From Rudaea sp. (GTDB lineage: Bacteria; Pseudomonadota; Gammaproteobacteria; Xanthomonadales; Rhodanobacteraceae): DNA of 64,000 nt. Of this stretch, positions 47,007 to 56,681 are shown piece by piece. Where the stretch lies: the NCBI GenBank assembly GCA_031291055.1, contig JARLJU010000067.1:1-64000 (forward strand), read 5' to 3'. The notes beneath the pieces were generated by a model. That model did not search any database, was not told the DNA's origin, and saw only the letters and a program-made list of their open reading frames with translations. Position 1 is the stretch's first letter, and the number at the start of each line of letters is the position of its first letter. Made by a program: the position numbers and the translations under genes.

Positions 47007-50000
47007 TCATGGACAGGTTTCGAAGCCGTCCGCGAAGATTACGTCGAACAGCAGCGACGTGTATGCGGCCGCGGCGTTGTTGCCCATGTACGGATCGGAA
47101 CTGCTTGACGAAGCCGTACCGCTGGACTTGAGCAGGTAGCTGCCGGTGTAGTCCGATGGCACGCACGCCGTGGTCGTCACCGTTCTGGTGTCGCCAGGTT
47201 GCAGGGTGCCGAACGTGCATGGGAACGCACCGGTGCAATCACCGCTGTTGCCGGCGAACACGAGGCCGGCCGCAAGCGTGTCGTCCAACTGCACGTCATT
47301 GGCGGTGCTGGGCCCGTTGTTGGTCAGGATGAATGTATACGCCACCCTGCTGCCGACCGGAGCCGTGGCGGGAGCCGTCAGCGTCAATTGCAGATCCGCG
47401 CCCGCACCCACGGTGGTGTAAGCCGAGGCGATGTTGTTGTTGAGGTTCGGGTCATCGGTGGCGCTGGTGACATTTGCCACGTTCGCGATCTGGTTGCCGG
47501 CATAGTCGGACGGCACGCCAAACGTGACCGTCACGGTCTTGACGTCCCCCGGCGCCAGACTCGCGAAACTGCACGGGAAGGAGGCGCAATCGCCACTGAC
47601 CGAACCGCTGTTCAATCCGGACGGTGTGGGGTCATCGACCACCACGCTGCTCGCCGCGCTCGGACCGTTGTTGGTCAGCGCGATCGTGTAGCTCACGCTG
47701 TTGCCCGCCTGCACAGCACCCGTACCAACCTGGCTGATGGCAACATCCGCGGAATCGGTCACCGACGTATCGACTTCAGCGGAGTTGTTGGCGCCCGCCG
47801 GGTCGCTGGCGTCGGATGTCACGCTGGCAATGTTGGCCACCGGACTGCCATCGGCATAACCGGCGGGAATGCTGAACGTGACAGTAATCTGCTTCGGCAC
47901 GCCGGGATCCAGGCTCGCGAAAGTGCACGGGAATGCCGTGACGCAATCGCCCGAGGTGGAAACGAACACCAGCCCCGTCGGCGTCGCATCGGCGACGCTG
48001 ACATTGCGCGCCGTGCTCGGTCCGCCATTGGTCAGCACGATCGTATAGCTTGCGGTGGTGCCGCGCGCCACGCTCGTCGGACCGCTCATGCTCAGCGCCA
48101 GGTCAGCCGTGGCCGTGACCGCGGTGGTTGCGGTCGCGCTATTGCTGGCCGGTGCCGGATCGCTGGCGTCGCTCGATGTGGTCGCGATGTTGGCGATCGC
48201 GTTGGCCGTGTCATAGGCGGCGGGTACGGCGAACGTCACCGTCGCCATCTTGCTGGCGCCATTGCCGAGACTGGCGAAGTTGCAAGGCAACGCCGCACAA
48301 TCGCCGCTGACCGAAACCAGGCTCAGGCCCGCAGGTGTCGGATCATTCACCACGACGTTGCTTGCGGTATTGGGTCCGTTGTTGCTCACACCGATCGTGT
48401 AGGCGACAGTGCTTCCCGCCGCCACCGTGGCCGGGCCGGTATTGGTGACGACAAGATCGGCGCTGGGGCCCAGTGCGGCATTCGGCAACGGCCATACCCA
48501 GGCACCGCGCGAGCGGGTGAACGCCGCCAGCGTCGTGAAGCCGCGATCAACGACGAGTTCCCACACCATGGCGTGCGGAAAGTCCTCGAAGCGGTACCAC
48601 TGCGGGGGATCGGCGGTGATGTCATCGGTGTAGTACAGACCCCAGTCGGTACCGACGAAGACCTGGTTCGGCAGGTTCGGATTCGGCATCACCTGCTCGG
48701 CAGGAATATCCGGCAGGTTGCCGGTCTTGTCCTTCCAGGCGAATGACGCGCAATTGGCCGTACATGTGACCTGGAAAAGATGACCCGGCCGGCCCGGCGT
48801 GTTGGCGTTGAATCCGCCAACCGCCGCGTACGCGACCAGCGCTGTGGTCGGATCGAAGCGCACGCCAAAGATCGGTCGGTTCGGCAGGATGTTGTTGCTG
48901 TCAGTGACGTTGACTGCATTGGCGCAGTTCGCGCTAGTAGCCGGCGGCGCCAGCGGGCAGCTTCCTGCCACCGCGGTTCCGAGACCGAACACGATCTGCA
49001 CGTTGCCATCGTTCGTTGCAACCGCGGCAATCGTCGGATCGGTGAACGAGTAGGCGACATAGTTGATGTACGAGCGAATGTCTCCTGCGGGACTGTTCAG
49101 GCTGTCCTTGGTCAGGTCCGGCGTGCGCGCCTTCCAGGAACTGCGCATGGTCGCGGTGGTGGGGTTCATCGCATCGATGGTTTCCCACAGGCGCGTCGTG
49201 CCGGCAATCATGTGGTTGCAGCCGTTGGTGGCATCGCAGCCGCTGTTGGCGACGCCGATAGCCCCCCATTTGTACAGATCATAGGACATCGCGAAAATCG
49301 AGCCTACCGGATCGCCGCCCCACGTGCCCCCGGTGTTGGCCGAGACCGTGGAGAACGTGCCGCTGAACGTGGTGCCATAGGTCAGGTTTCTCGCCAGCGC
49401 GCCGTTCTGGCTGGAATTGAAGTAGACCTTGTTGAAGACCGGCTCGATCTTGGTCGTCGTGCCGTCGCCGCCGCAAGTCGCCGTCCATTGCACCGGCCCG
49501 GTCGGCGCGGCCGCGAAATGCGCAGCCGAGCAGCCATTGTCCTGGGCACCAGCACCGATCGCCGGCACCGGCGCCGTGGCGAAGTTGCCGGCGATGTCAC
49601 CGAAATAAAACTCGATGCTGTTGATAGTGTCGTTGAGTTCGATCCATTTGACCAGGCTGCTGCCGCTCGCCGCCGCCGGCGAATCTGCGTTGGCGTTGGA
49701 CGAATAGTAGACGCCGCCGTCCGTTCCGATCAGCATCTGCGATGAATCGTTGCCGACGAAAGCGCGGGCGTGCTGGTCGACGTGCACGCGGACGCCGCCA
49801 TTCAAACTGTGATTCGTCGTCCAGCCGCAGGTGACATCGCGGAAATTCGCACCGGCGTCCGTCGACAGGTTCAGGTCCGTCGTGCTCATGTAGACGCGGT
49901 TCGGGTCGTTCGGGTCGACGGTGAGACCTGCGTCGTACCACATTTGCGCGCCGCCCTTGGAACTGACCGAGTCGCCGCAGCCCATGTTGGTGGCGTCGGC

Positions 50001-51293
50001 ATTCACGCCGTTCGCGGACAATTGCGTCCACGTCGCGCCGGCATTGTCGGAACGATAGATGCCTTCGATATTCTTGTTGGTCTGATGTTCGGTCTGGGCA
50101 TACATGCGCTGCGGGTTGCTCGGCGCGACCGCGATCTCGATGCGGCCGACCTGCGTCGCGCCGGCGACGCCGTTGCCGGTACCGACCGGCCAGCCGGTAT
50201 TGAGCAGTGTCCATGAATTGATGGCCGGGCATCCGGAGGCCGGTATTTTCGCCAGTACGTAAACCCCGTTCGAGCCGGTATTGACAAGATCCGGCTGCAC
50301 CGGTGTCGCCGCGCCGCGAGTACCGATGGCGACATACAAACGTGTCGTTCCGTCACCGTTGTCGACGGGAATCAGGCCGGTGACATCCTGACGCTGCGCC
50401 GTTGTGCTGGCGGCGTTGTTCGGCAGCGCATACGGATTGGTGAAGCAGGGGCCGGTCCAGTTGGCACCACCATCGTACGACATGAACAGACTGGTCTTCG
50501 TGCCCGCCAGGACGATGTTCGAATTGTTCGGGTCGACCGCGACCTTGCCTACGGCCTGGTACTGGGGAAATGAATTGAAGGAACCGGGGTAATACGGCGT
50601 GAAGACGGTGGCGCCGAGAAGATCCCAGGTCTGGCCCGCATCGGCGCTCTTGAGCACGCCGGAAGCGCCGAACGAGAACGAACCGAAGTTCAGATCGCCG
50701 GTACCGGCATAAATCACGCTGTGATTGTGCGGGTCGATCGCGATATCGGAAATCGACATGCTGGACACTTCAGGCACATCGGTGACCACCTGCCAGGTCG
50801 TGGCGGAGGTGCAGCAATTCGTCGTCTTCCAGATGCCACCACCGTCCGAGCCGGAATAGACCGTGATCGATCCGGGCGTCGTGGTCGTCGGGTCCACGCG
50901 GATGACGTTCGAGCGACCGGACACCGAACCGTAGCTCATTTGCGTATTGTTCTCGGGCATCGGGCCGAGCGGGATGAATCCTCCTGGATCGAGGGCCAGC
51001 GGGGAATCAATCAGCTTCGACTTGTCGTAGGTCTTGGCTCCTGCGGGAACCTGTGCGGCCATCTGCCGCTCCTGGGTCGCCGCGTCGATCACCCACTGCG
51101 CATCGAAATTGCCGGTGGGGTACGTATTGCGGGTAATCCAGTAGTCGCCGTCTGGCGGCCCGGCATCGTCGTCGCCTTCCGTCTCCAGACCCTCCTGATC
51201 GTGCCACATCTCCATGGGCGCGAAATGAAAATAGGTGAAAGCTCCGACAGCTGCCGCGCAGGTCGTCAAGATTGCAGCCAGAATTTTACGCAT
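47007..51293 (-). CDS. Large secreted protein: sialidase/VPS10-like beta-propeller repeats plus four DUF11 domains
   Basis: A 1428-residue protein. A signal or anchor segment (KILAAILTTCAAAVGAFTYF, residues 3-22) leads into a long beta-propeller region to about residue 955. That region has BNR-like units such as GVLKSADAGQTWDLLG, LFMSYDGGANWTGP and IYRSDNAGATWTQL, and many Asp-box-like turns. Four DUF11 repeats of about 118 residues fill the rest; each opens like ADLVVTNTGPATVAAGSTVAYTI and has GDC...PC cysteines that could form a disulfide. The C-terminus is DVIFADGFETCP. GAGGGG before the ATG supports 51293. It should be cell-surface or secreted. The function is unknown; adhesion, enzyme or scaffold roles are possible. 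It has no other gene in its transcript. Confidence 0.88.
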   Translation of the reverse strand: MRKILAAILTTCAAAVGAFTYFHFAPMEMWHDQEGLETEGDDDAGPPDGDYWITRNTYPTGNFDAQWVIDAATQERQMAAQVPAGAKTYDKSKLIDSPLALDPGGFIPLGPMPENNTQMSYGSVSGRSNVIRVDPTTTTPGSITVYSGSDGGGIWKTTNCCTSATTWQVVTDVPEVSSMSISDIAIDPHNHSVIYAGTGDLNFGSFSFGASGVLKSADAGQTWDLLGATVFTPYYPGSFNSFPQYQAVGKVAVDPNNSNIVLAGTKTSLFMSYDGGANWTGPCFTNPYALPNNAASTTAQRQDVTGLIPVDNGDGTTRLYVAIGTRGAATPVQPDLVNTGSNGVYVLAKIPASGCPAINSWTLLNTGWPVGTGNGVAGATQVGRIEIAVAPSNPQRMYAQTEHQTNKNIEGIYRSDNAGATWTQLSANGVNADATNMGCGDSVSSKGGAQMWYDAGLTVDPNDPNRVYMSTTDLNLSTDAGANFRDVTCGWTTNHSLNGGVRVHVDQHARAFVGNDSSQMLIGTDGGVYYSSNANADSPAAASGSSLVKWIELNDTINSIEFYFGDIAGNFATAPVPAIGAGAQDNGCSAAHFAAAPTGPVQWTATCGGDGTTTKIEPVFNKVYFNSSQNGALARNLTYGTTFSGTFSTVSANTGGTWGGDPVGSIFAMSYDLYKWGAIGVANSGCDATNGCNHMIAGTTRLWETIDAMNPTTATMRSSWKARTPDLTKDSLNSPAGDIRSYINYVAYSFTDPTIAAVATNDGNVQIVFGLGTAVAGSCPLAPPATSANCANAVNVTDSNNILPNRPIFGVRFDPTTALVAYAAVGGFNANTPGRPGHLFQVTCTANCASFAWKDKTGNLPDIPAEQVMPNPNLPNQVFVGTDWGLYYTDDITADPPQWYRFEDFPHAMVWELVVDRGFTTLAAFTRSRGAWVWPLPNAALGPSADLVVTNTGPATVAAGSTVAYTIGVSNNGPNTASNVVVNDPTPAGLSLVSVSGDCAALPCNFASLGNGASKMATVTFAVPAAYDTANAIANIATTSSDASDPAPASNSATATTAVTATADLALSMSGPTSVARGTTASYTIVLTNGGPSTARNVSVADATPTGLVFVSTSGDCVTAFPCTFASLDPGVPKQITVTFSIPAGYADGSPVANIASVTSDASDPAGANNSAEVDTSVTDSADVAISQVGTGAVQAGNSVSYTIALTNNGPSAASSVVVDDPTPSGLNSGSVSGDCASFPCSFASLAPGDVKTVTVTFGVPSDYAGNQIANVANVTSATDDPNLNNNIASAYTTVGAGADLQLTLTAPATAPVGSRVAYTFILTNNGPSTANDVQLDDTLAAGLVFAGNSGDCTGAFPCTFGTLQPGDTRTVTTTACVPSDYTGSYLLKSSGTASSSSSDPYMGNNAAAAYTSLLFDVIFADGFETCP

Positions 51294-51749
51294 ACGTCAC
51301 CCCTCACGATTTCTTGTTAGTCGAGGAAGCAGCAATCAGCTTCCCGCAATGGGGGGAAAAACCCGCGTGACGCAGCAGTAATGGAACCCCTGTGCACTGC
51401 TGCGCAGCGTAAACGCCGACGCTCAACGTACCCATCCGACGAAAAACCATCGGCTGAAGTACGACGCAGTTATTTCCCCGTAACCCCGAAGCCATGTCCC
51501 ATGGCTGGCACCGAAGACAAGCCGCCGGCCTGCGCGAACGTGCAGGCGACGGTGATCCGGTGCTCCCTCTCCAAGCCGTTTAGCCAACACCCCAGTTAGG
51601 CTTGAAGCAGCAGAACTATATCCATCTGTGGATGTACTATCCAGTAGTCTTTCCGGCCTTTACAAATGACCACAAAGTATGACGGATGATCGCGAGGGTT
51701 TGCCCATGCGCGACGTCAAACCGACCCTCGGGTAGCAACAAACCAAAAG
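51294..51749. other. Non-coding stretch between the DUF11 gene and groEL
   Basis: About 455 bases without a convincing gene on either strand. It should contain the promoter of the large minus-strand gene. Visible structure is small: GCCATG and CATGGC around three bases near 51491-51505, an imperfect hairpin at 51694-51729 (GAGGGTTTG against CAAACCGACCCTC), and CCATC/GGATG near 51625. A short open frame on the minus strand (63 codons) has no family character. Confidence 0.5.
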
Positions 51750-51776
51750 AAAAAGCCCCGCGATGCGGGGCTTTTT
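51750..51776 (-). terminator. Terminator of groES-groEL (works in both directions)
   Basis: AGCCCCGC (51754-51761) pairs with GCGGGGCT (51765-51772) around a three-base loop. Five A stand on one side and five T on the other, so it can stop transcription from both sides. It lies 26 bases after the groEL stop on the minus strand. Confidence 0.88.
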
Positions 51777-51802
51777 CGTGACATGCTGTGTTTGCGTCAG
51801 GG

Positions 51803-53783
<1,981 letters not shown>

Positions 53784-53830
53784 GACAACTTCCTCAACTG
53801 GTTGAATGACAAAGAAAACTGGTTCGGCTG

Positions 53831-53857
53831 TTAGCACTCAGCCTTAGCGAGTGCCAA
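53831..53857. promoter_or_regulatory. CIRCE operator (HrcA-binding site) of groES-groEL
   Basis: TTAGCACTC (53831-53839), nine bases, then GAGTGCCAA (53849-53857). The consensus CIRCE is TTAGCACTC-N9-GAGTGCTAA, so only one base of the right arm differs. It lies 47 bases upstream of the groS start, just downstream of the -10 box, where HrcA binding would block transcription. Confidence 0.95.
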
Positions 53858-53885
53858 TTCTAGCGGCATGCGAAACATCTGCAAA
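53857..53885 (-). promoter_or_regulatory. Sigma-70 promoter of groES-groEL
   Basis: On the minus strand TTTGCA (53880-53885) and TAGAAT (53857-53862) are 17 bases apart. The -10 box abuts the CIRCE arm, so the transcription start should fall inside the operator. No heat-shock sigma-32 promoter was recognised. Confidence 0.75.
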
Positions 53886-53980
53886 GTGGATCGACGCCGA
53901 TCCGAGGAAGATGGGTATTCCCGAGAGGGTTTCAAGGGCGGCCGATTGGCCTGCGTCACTGGCTGACCAGAACCATCCGG

Positions 53981-55456
53981 CTATTTGCCGGCAGCAGCTG
54001 CGTTGGCCTGGACGACCCCATCCGTGCCCGGCTCTTCCCAGCCGCCGCCCAGGGCCCGGATCAATTGCACGCTCGCGCGCAACTGGCGCGTATCCAGATC
54101 CAGCGCGTCGCGCTGGGTTTGCAGCGCCGCCGTCTGCGAGGTCACCACGTCAAGATAGTTCACCGCGCCCTGGCGATAACGGTCCATCGAGAAATCCAGC
54201 GAGCGCTGCGCGGCAGCGACTGCCGAGTTCTCGGCTTCGGCAGCATCGTGATAGTGGTCGAGCAGGGCCAGATTGTCTTCGACCTGCTGGAACGCGCCGA
54301 GCGCCACGCTGCGGTATTTCGCGCTGGTTTCATCGAGCACGGCGCGCGCCTGTGCGACCTGCGCCTTGCGCTTGCCCGCATCGAAAATGCTCAGCAGCGC
54401 CGACGGCCCTATTGCCCAGAACGAATTGGGCGCCTGCAGCCAGTTGGGAAACTGGCTGCTTTGATAGCCGGCAGTCGCATTGAGCGTGATCGACGGAAAG
54501 AACGCGGCGCGCGCCACGCCAATATCGGCATTCGCCGACTGCATTCGCCGCTGCGCCGCCGCGACGTCGGGACGGCGCTGCAGCAGGGTCGAGGGAATGC
54601 CGGTCGGGACCTGCGGCAGCTTGATCGCATCGGTCTGCGCGGCGAGTGAAAATTGCGACGCAGACTCACCCACCAGGGCCGCGATCGCATGTTCCATCAG
54701 TGCGCGTTGTGCCAGCGTCTGCGCGGCTTGCGAGCGCGCGACATCGAGCTGGGTTTGCGCGCGTGCGACGTCCAGGCCCGGCGCGATGCCGCCATCGTGG
54801 CGCTGCTTGGTCAGCTCCAGCGCGCGGCGATAAGCCTTCACCGTGTCGTCGAGAATCGCGCTGTCGCGATCGAAGCCGCGCAACTGGATATAGTCGTCGA
54901 CCAGCTGTGCGATCAGGCTCAGGCGTGCATTTTCCAGGTCCGCGGCGGCGGCCGCGGCCTGGGCGTTGCCGGACGCAACCTGATTGCGAATCCTGCCCCA
55001 CAGATCCAGTTCGTAGCTTGCGCCTGCTCCGACCGTGTTCGAATCGTAAAAGAGCGGCTTGCCGGTCCCGCTCCGGGGCGCGGTGGCCGATTGAAGGTCG
55101 CGTTCGACGTCGGCGCTTCCGGTCACGCTCGGGAACAGGCCCGCGCGCACCTGATCGCTGAACGATCTGGCCTGCTGGTAACTTGCCAGCGCAGCGGCCA
55201 GATCGGGATTGTTGGCGACGAGCTCTTTCTGCAACCCATCCAGTTGCGCGTCACCGTACAAGGTCCACCATGCATCCCGCGCCAGGCGATCGGCCGGCTG
55301 CGCGGCGATCCACGGAGCAGCGCTGCCGGAAGGAATTTCCTTGTACGCAGCCGCAGTGGGAACTGGCGGCGTCTTCAGCTCCGGCGCGAGCGAGCAGCCG
55401 GCGAGCGAAGTCGCCAGCACGATGATAGGAAAAAGCGGTTTTTTATCCTTTTTCAT
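53981..55456 (-). CDS. NodT-family outer membrane efflux lipoprotein
   Basis: A 491-residue outer membrane channel subunit. The lipoprotein signal ends at LATSLAGCS (lipobox near Cys21). Two OEP domains follow, with the NodT-specific motifs WWTLYGDAQLDGLQKELVANNPDLAAALASYQQAR and VGAGASYELDLWGRIRNQVASG. RRPDVAAAQRRMQSANADIGVARAAFFPSITL and MDRYRQGAVNYLDVVTSQTAALQTQRDAL come after. The gene is last in a run of permease, adaptor and channel; its start overlaps the adaptor end by 14 bases. It should complete the tripartite pump. Confidence 0.93.
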   Translation of the reverse strand: MKKDKKPLFPIIVLATSLAGCSLAPELKTPPVPTAAAYKEIPSGSAAPWIAAQPADRLARDAWWTLYGDAQLDGLQKELVANNPDLAAALASYQQARSFSDQVRAGLFPSVTGSADVERDLQSATAPRSGTGKPLFYDSNTVGAGASYELDLWGRIRNQVASGNAQAAAAAADLENARLSLIAQLVDDYIQLRGFDRDSAILDDTVKAYRRALELTKQRHDGGIAPGLDVARAQTQLDVARSQAAQTLAQRALMEHAIAALVGESASQFSLAAQTDAIKLPQVPTGIPSTLLQRRPDVAAAQRRMQSANADIGVARAAFFPSITLNATAGYQSSQFPNWLQAPNSFWAIGPSALLSIFDAGKRKAQVAQARAVLDETSAKYRSVALGAFQQVEDNLALLDHYHDAAEAENSAVAAAQRSLDFSMDRYRQGAVNYLDVVTSQTAALQTQRDALDLDTRQLRASVQLIRALGGGWEEPGTDGVVQANAAAAGK

Positions 55457-56681
55457 TTTTACCCTTTTGCGCAGCGCTCACCGCCGGCTTCGACGTCGCG
55501 CCGGCGATGCGCACTTCGGCGCCATTGCCGATTCCGTCCGGCGGGTTTTCGATGACGCGATCGGTCGCGGCAAGACCCGAGCCGATCTCAATGATCTTGC
55601 CGAGGTCGCGCGCTATGGTGACCGGCTTGAGCACGACATGGTTGCCGGCATCGACCGTGGCAATGGACAGGCCCTTGGCATCGAAGATCAGCGCGCTGGC
55701 AGGCACGCTCAGCGCATTGGCGCGACCAACCATGTCCATGCGCACGCTCGCATAACCGCCCGGCATCAATTCGCCGGCACTATTGTCGACCGACAGCTGC
55801 ATCAGCGTGGTGCCAGATGAGGCAGTGACCGATTGCGCCGAAGATTCGACCGTCGCCGCATAGGTTTTATCCGCATGCTCGGGCACGCCGAGTGTCGCCT
55901 TGGTACCCGGCGGTATGCTCGGCACGTAGTTCTGCGGCACGTTCACGTAGACGCGCAGCTTCTTCGTATCGGAAACCACGAACAGTTCCGGGCCGCCGCC
56001 GGAACCGGCATTGATCAACTGGCCGACATCGGTTTCACGTGCGGTGACGGTACCGTCGAAGGGGGCGACGATGCGGGCGAAGCCTTTCGTCGCGACGATG
56101 CGATCGACATTGGCCTGCGCGGCCTTGACCATCGCCTGCTTCGCAGTGAAATCGCCAGTCTTCTCGTCGACTTCCTGTTTGGACACCGAGTCCGAGCCGA
56201 GCATCGCCGACCAGCGCTTGGCCGTGGTCTGCGCAAGCGCGGCATTGGCTTGGGCGCTGGACAGATCGGCGCGCGCCTGAAGCAGCTGTTGGTCCAGATC
56301 CGGCGTTTCGATTTCGGCGAGCAGATCGCCGGCTTTTACCTGAGCGCCGATATCGTATTTCCAGCTTTTCAGATAACCGCTGACGCGTGCATAAATCGGC
56401 GCACGCGAATACGCTTCGATGCGGCCGGGCAATTCCAGGCCTGAGCTATTTGTGGCGTTGTTCGGTGGCGCAACCGAAACTGTCGGCAATGCCTGCGCCT
56501 CGGTCCAGTCGTGCAGGCGCGAGCTTTCCGCCGCGCGCGTGATCACTCCGTACGCCACTATCACGACGGCAACGGCCATGGCGGCGATGCCTGTGATGCG
56601 CAGTCCGCGCCGCGATCCGGCCTGGAGCGGGACGCGATCATCTTCGACGCTATCGTGCTTGACGGGATCATGCGGTGACAT
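55443..56681 (-). CDS. RND efflux periplasmic adaptor (membrane fusion protein)
   Basis: A 412-residue adaptor. After a basic N-terminus, a transmembrane anchor lies near residues 31-48 (ITGIAAMAVAVVIVAYGVI). The first lipoyl half is RAPIYARVSGYLKSWKYDIGAQVKAGDLLAEIETPDLDQQL, then a short helical hairpin (about residues 105-160), then ARIVAPFDGTVTARETDVGQLI and the beta-barrel (LRVYVNVPQNYVPSIPPG). It starts MSPHDPVKHD at 56681, with its start overlapping the permease stop by 14 bases; the open frame further upstream lies in the permease gene. It links the permease upstream and the NodT-type channel downstream. Confidence 0.92.
   Translation of the reverse strand: MSPHDPVKHDSVEDDRVPLQAGSRRGLRITGIAAMAVAVVIVAYGVITRAAESSRLHDWTEAQALPTVSVAPPNNATNSSGLELPGRIEAYSRAPIYARVSGYLKSWKYDIGAQVKAGDLLAEIETPDLDQQLLQARADLSSAQANAALAQTTAKRWSAMLGSDSVSKQEVDEKTGDFTAKQAMVKAAQANVDRIVATKGFARIVAPFDGTVTARETDVGQLINAGSGGGPELFVVSDTKKLRVYVNVPQNYVPSIPPGTKATLGVPEHADKTYAATVESSAQSVTASSGTTLMQLSVDNSAGELMPGGYASVRMDMVGRANALSVPASALIFDAKGLSIATVDAGNHVVLKPVTIARDLGKIIEIGSGLAATDRVIENPPDGIGNGAEVRIAGATSKPAVSAAQKGKNEKG

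Noticed and set aside
51304..51495. 63-codon minus-strand frame in the gap before groEL
   Set aside because: No ribosome-binding site, no motif, and it lies where the large gene's promoter should be.
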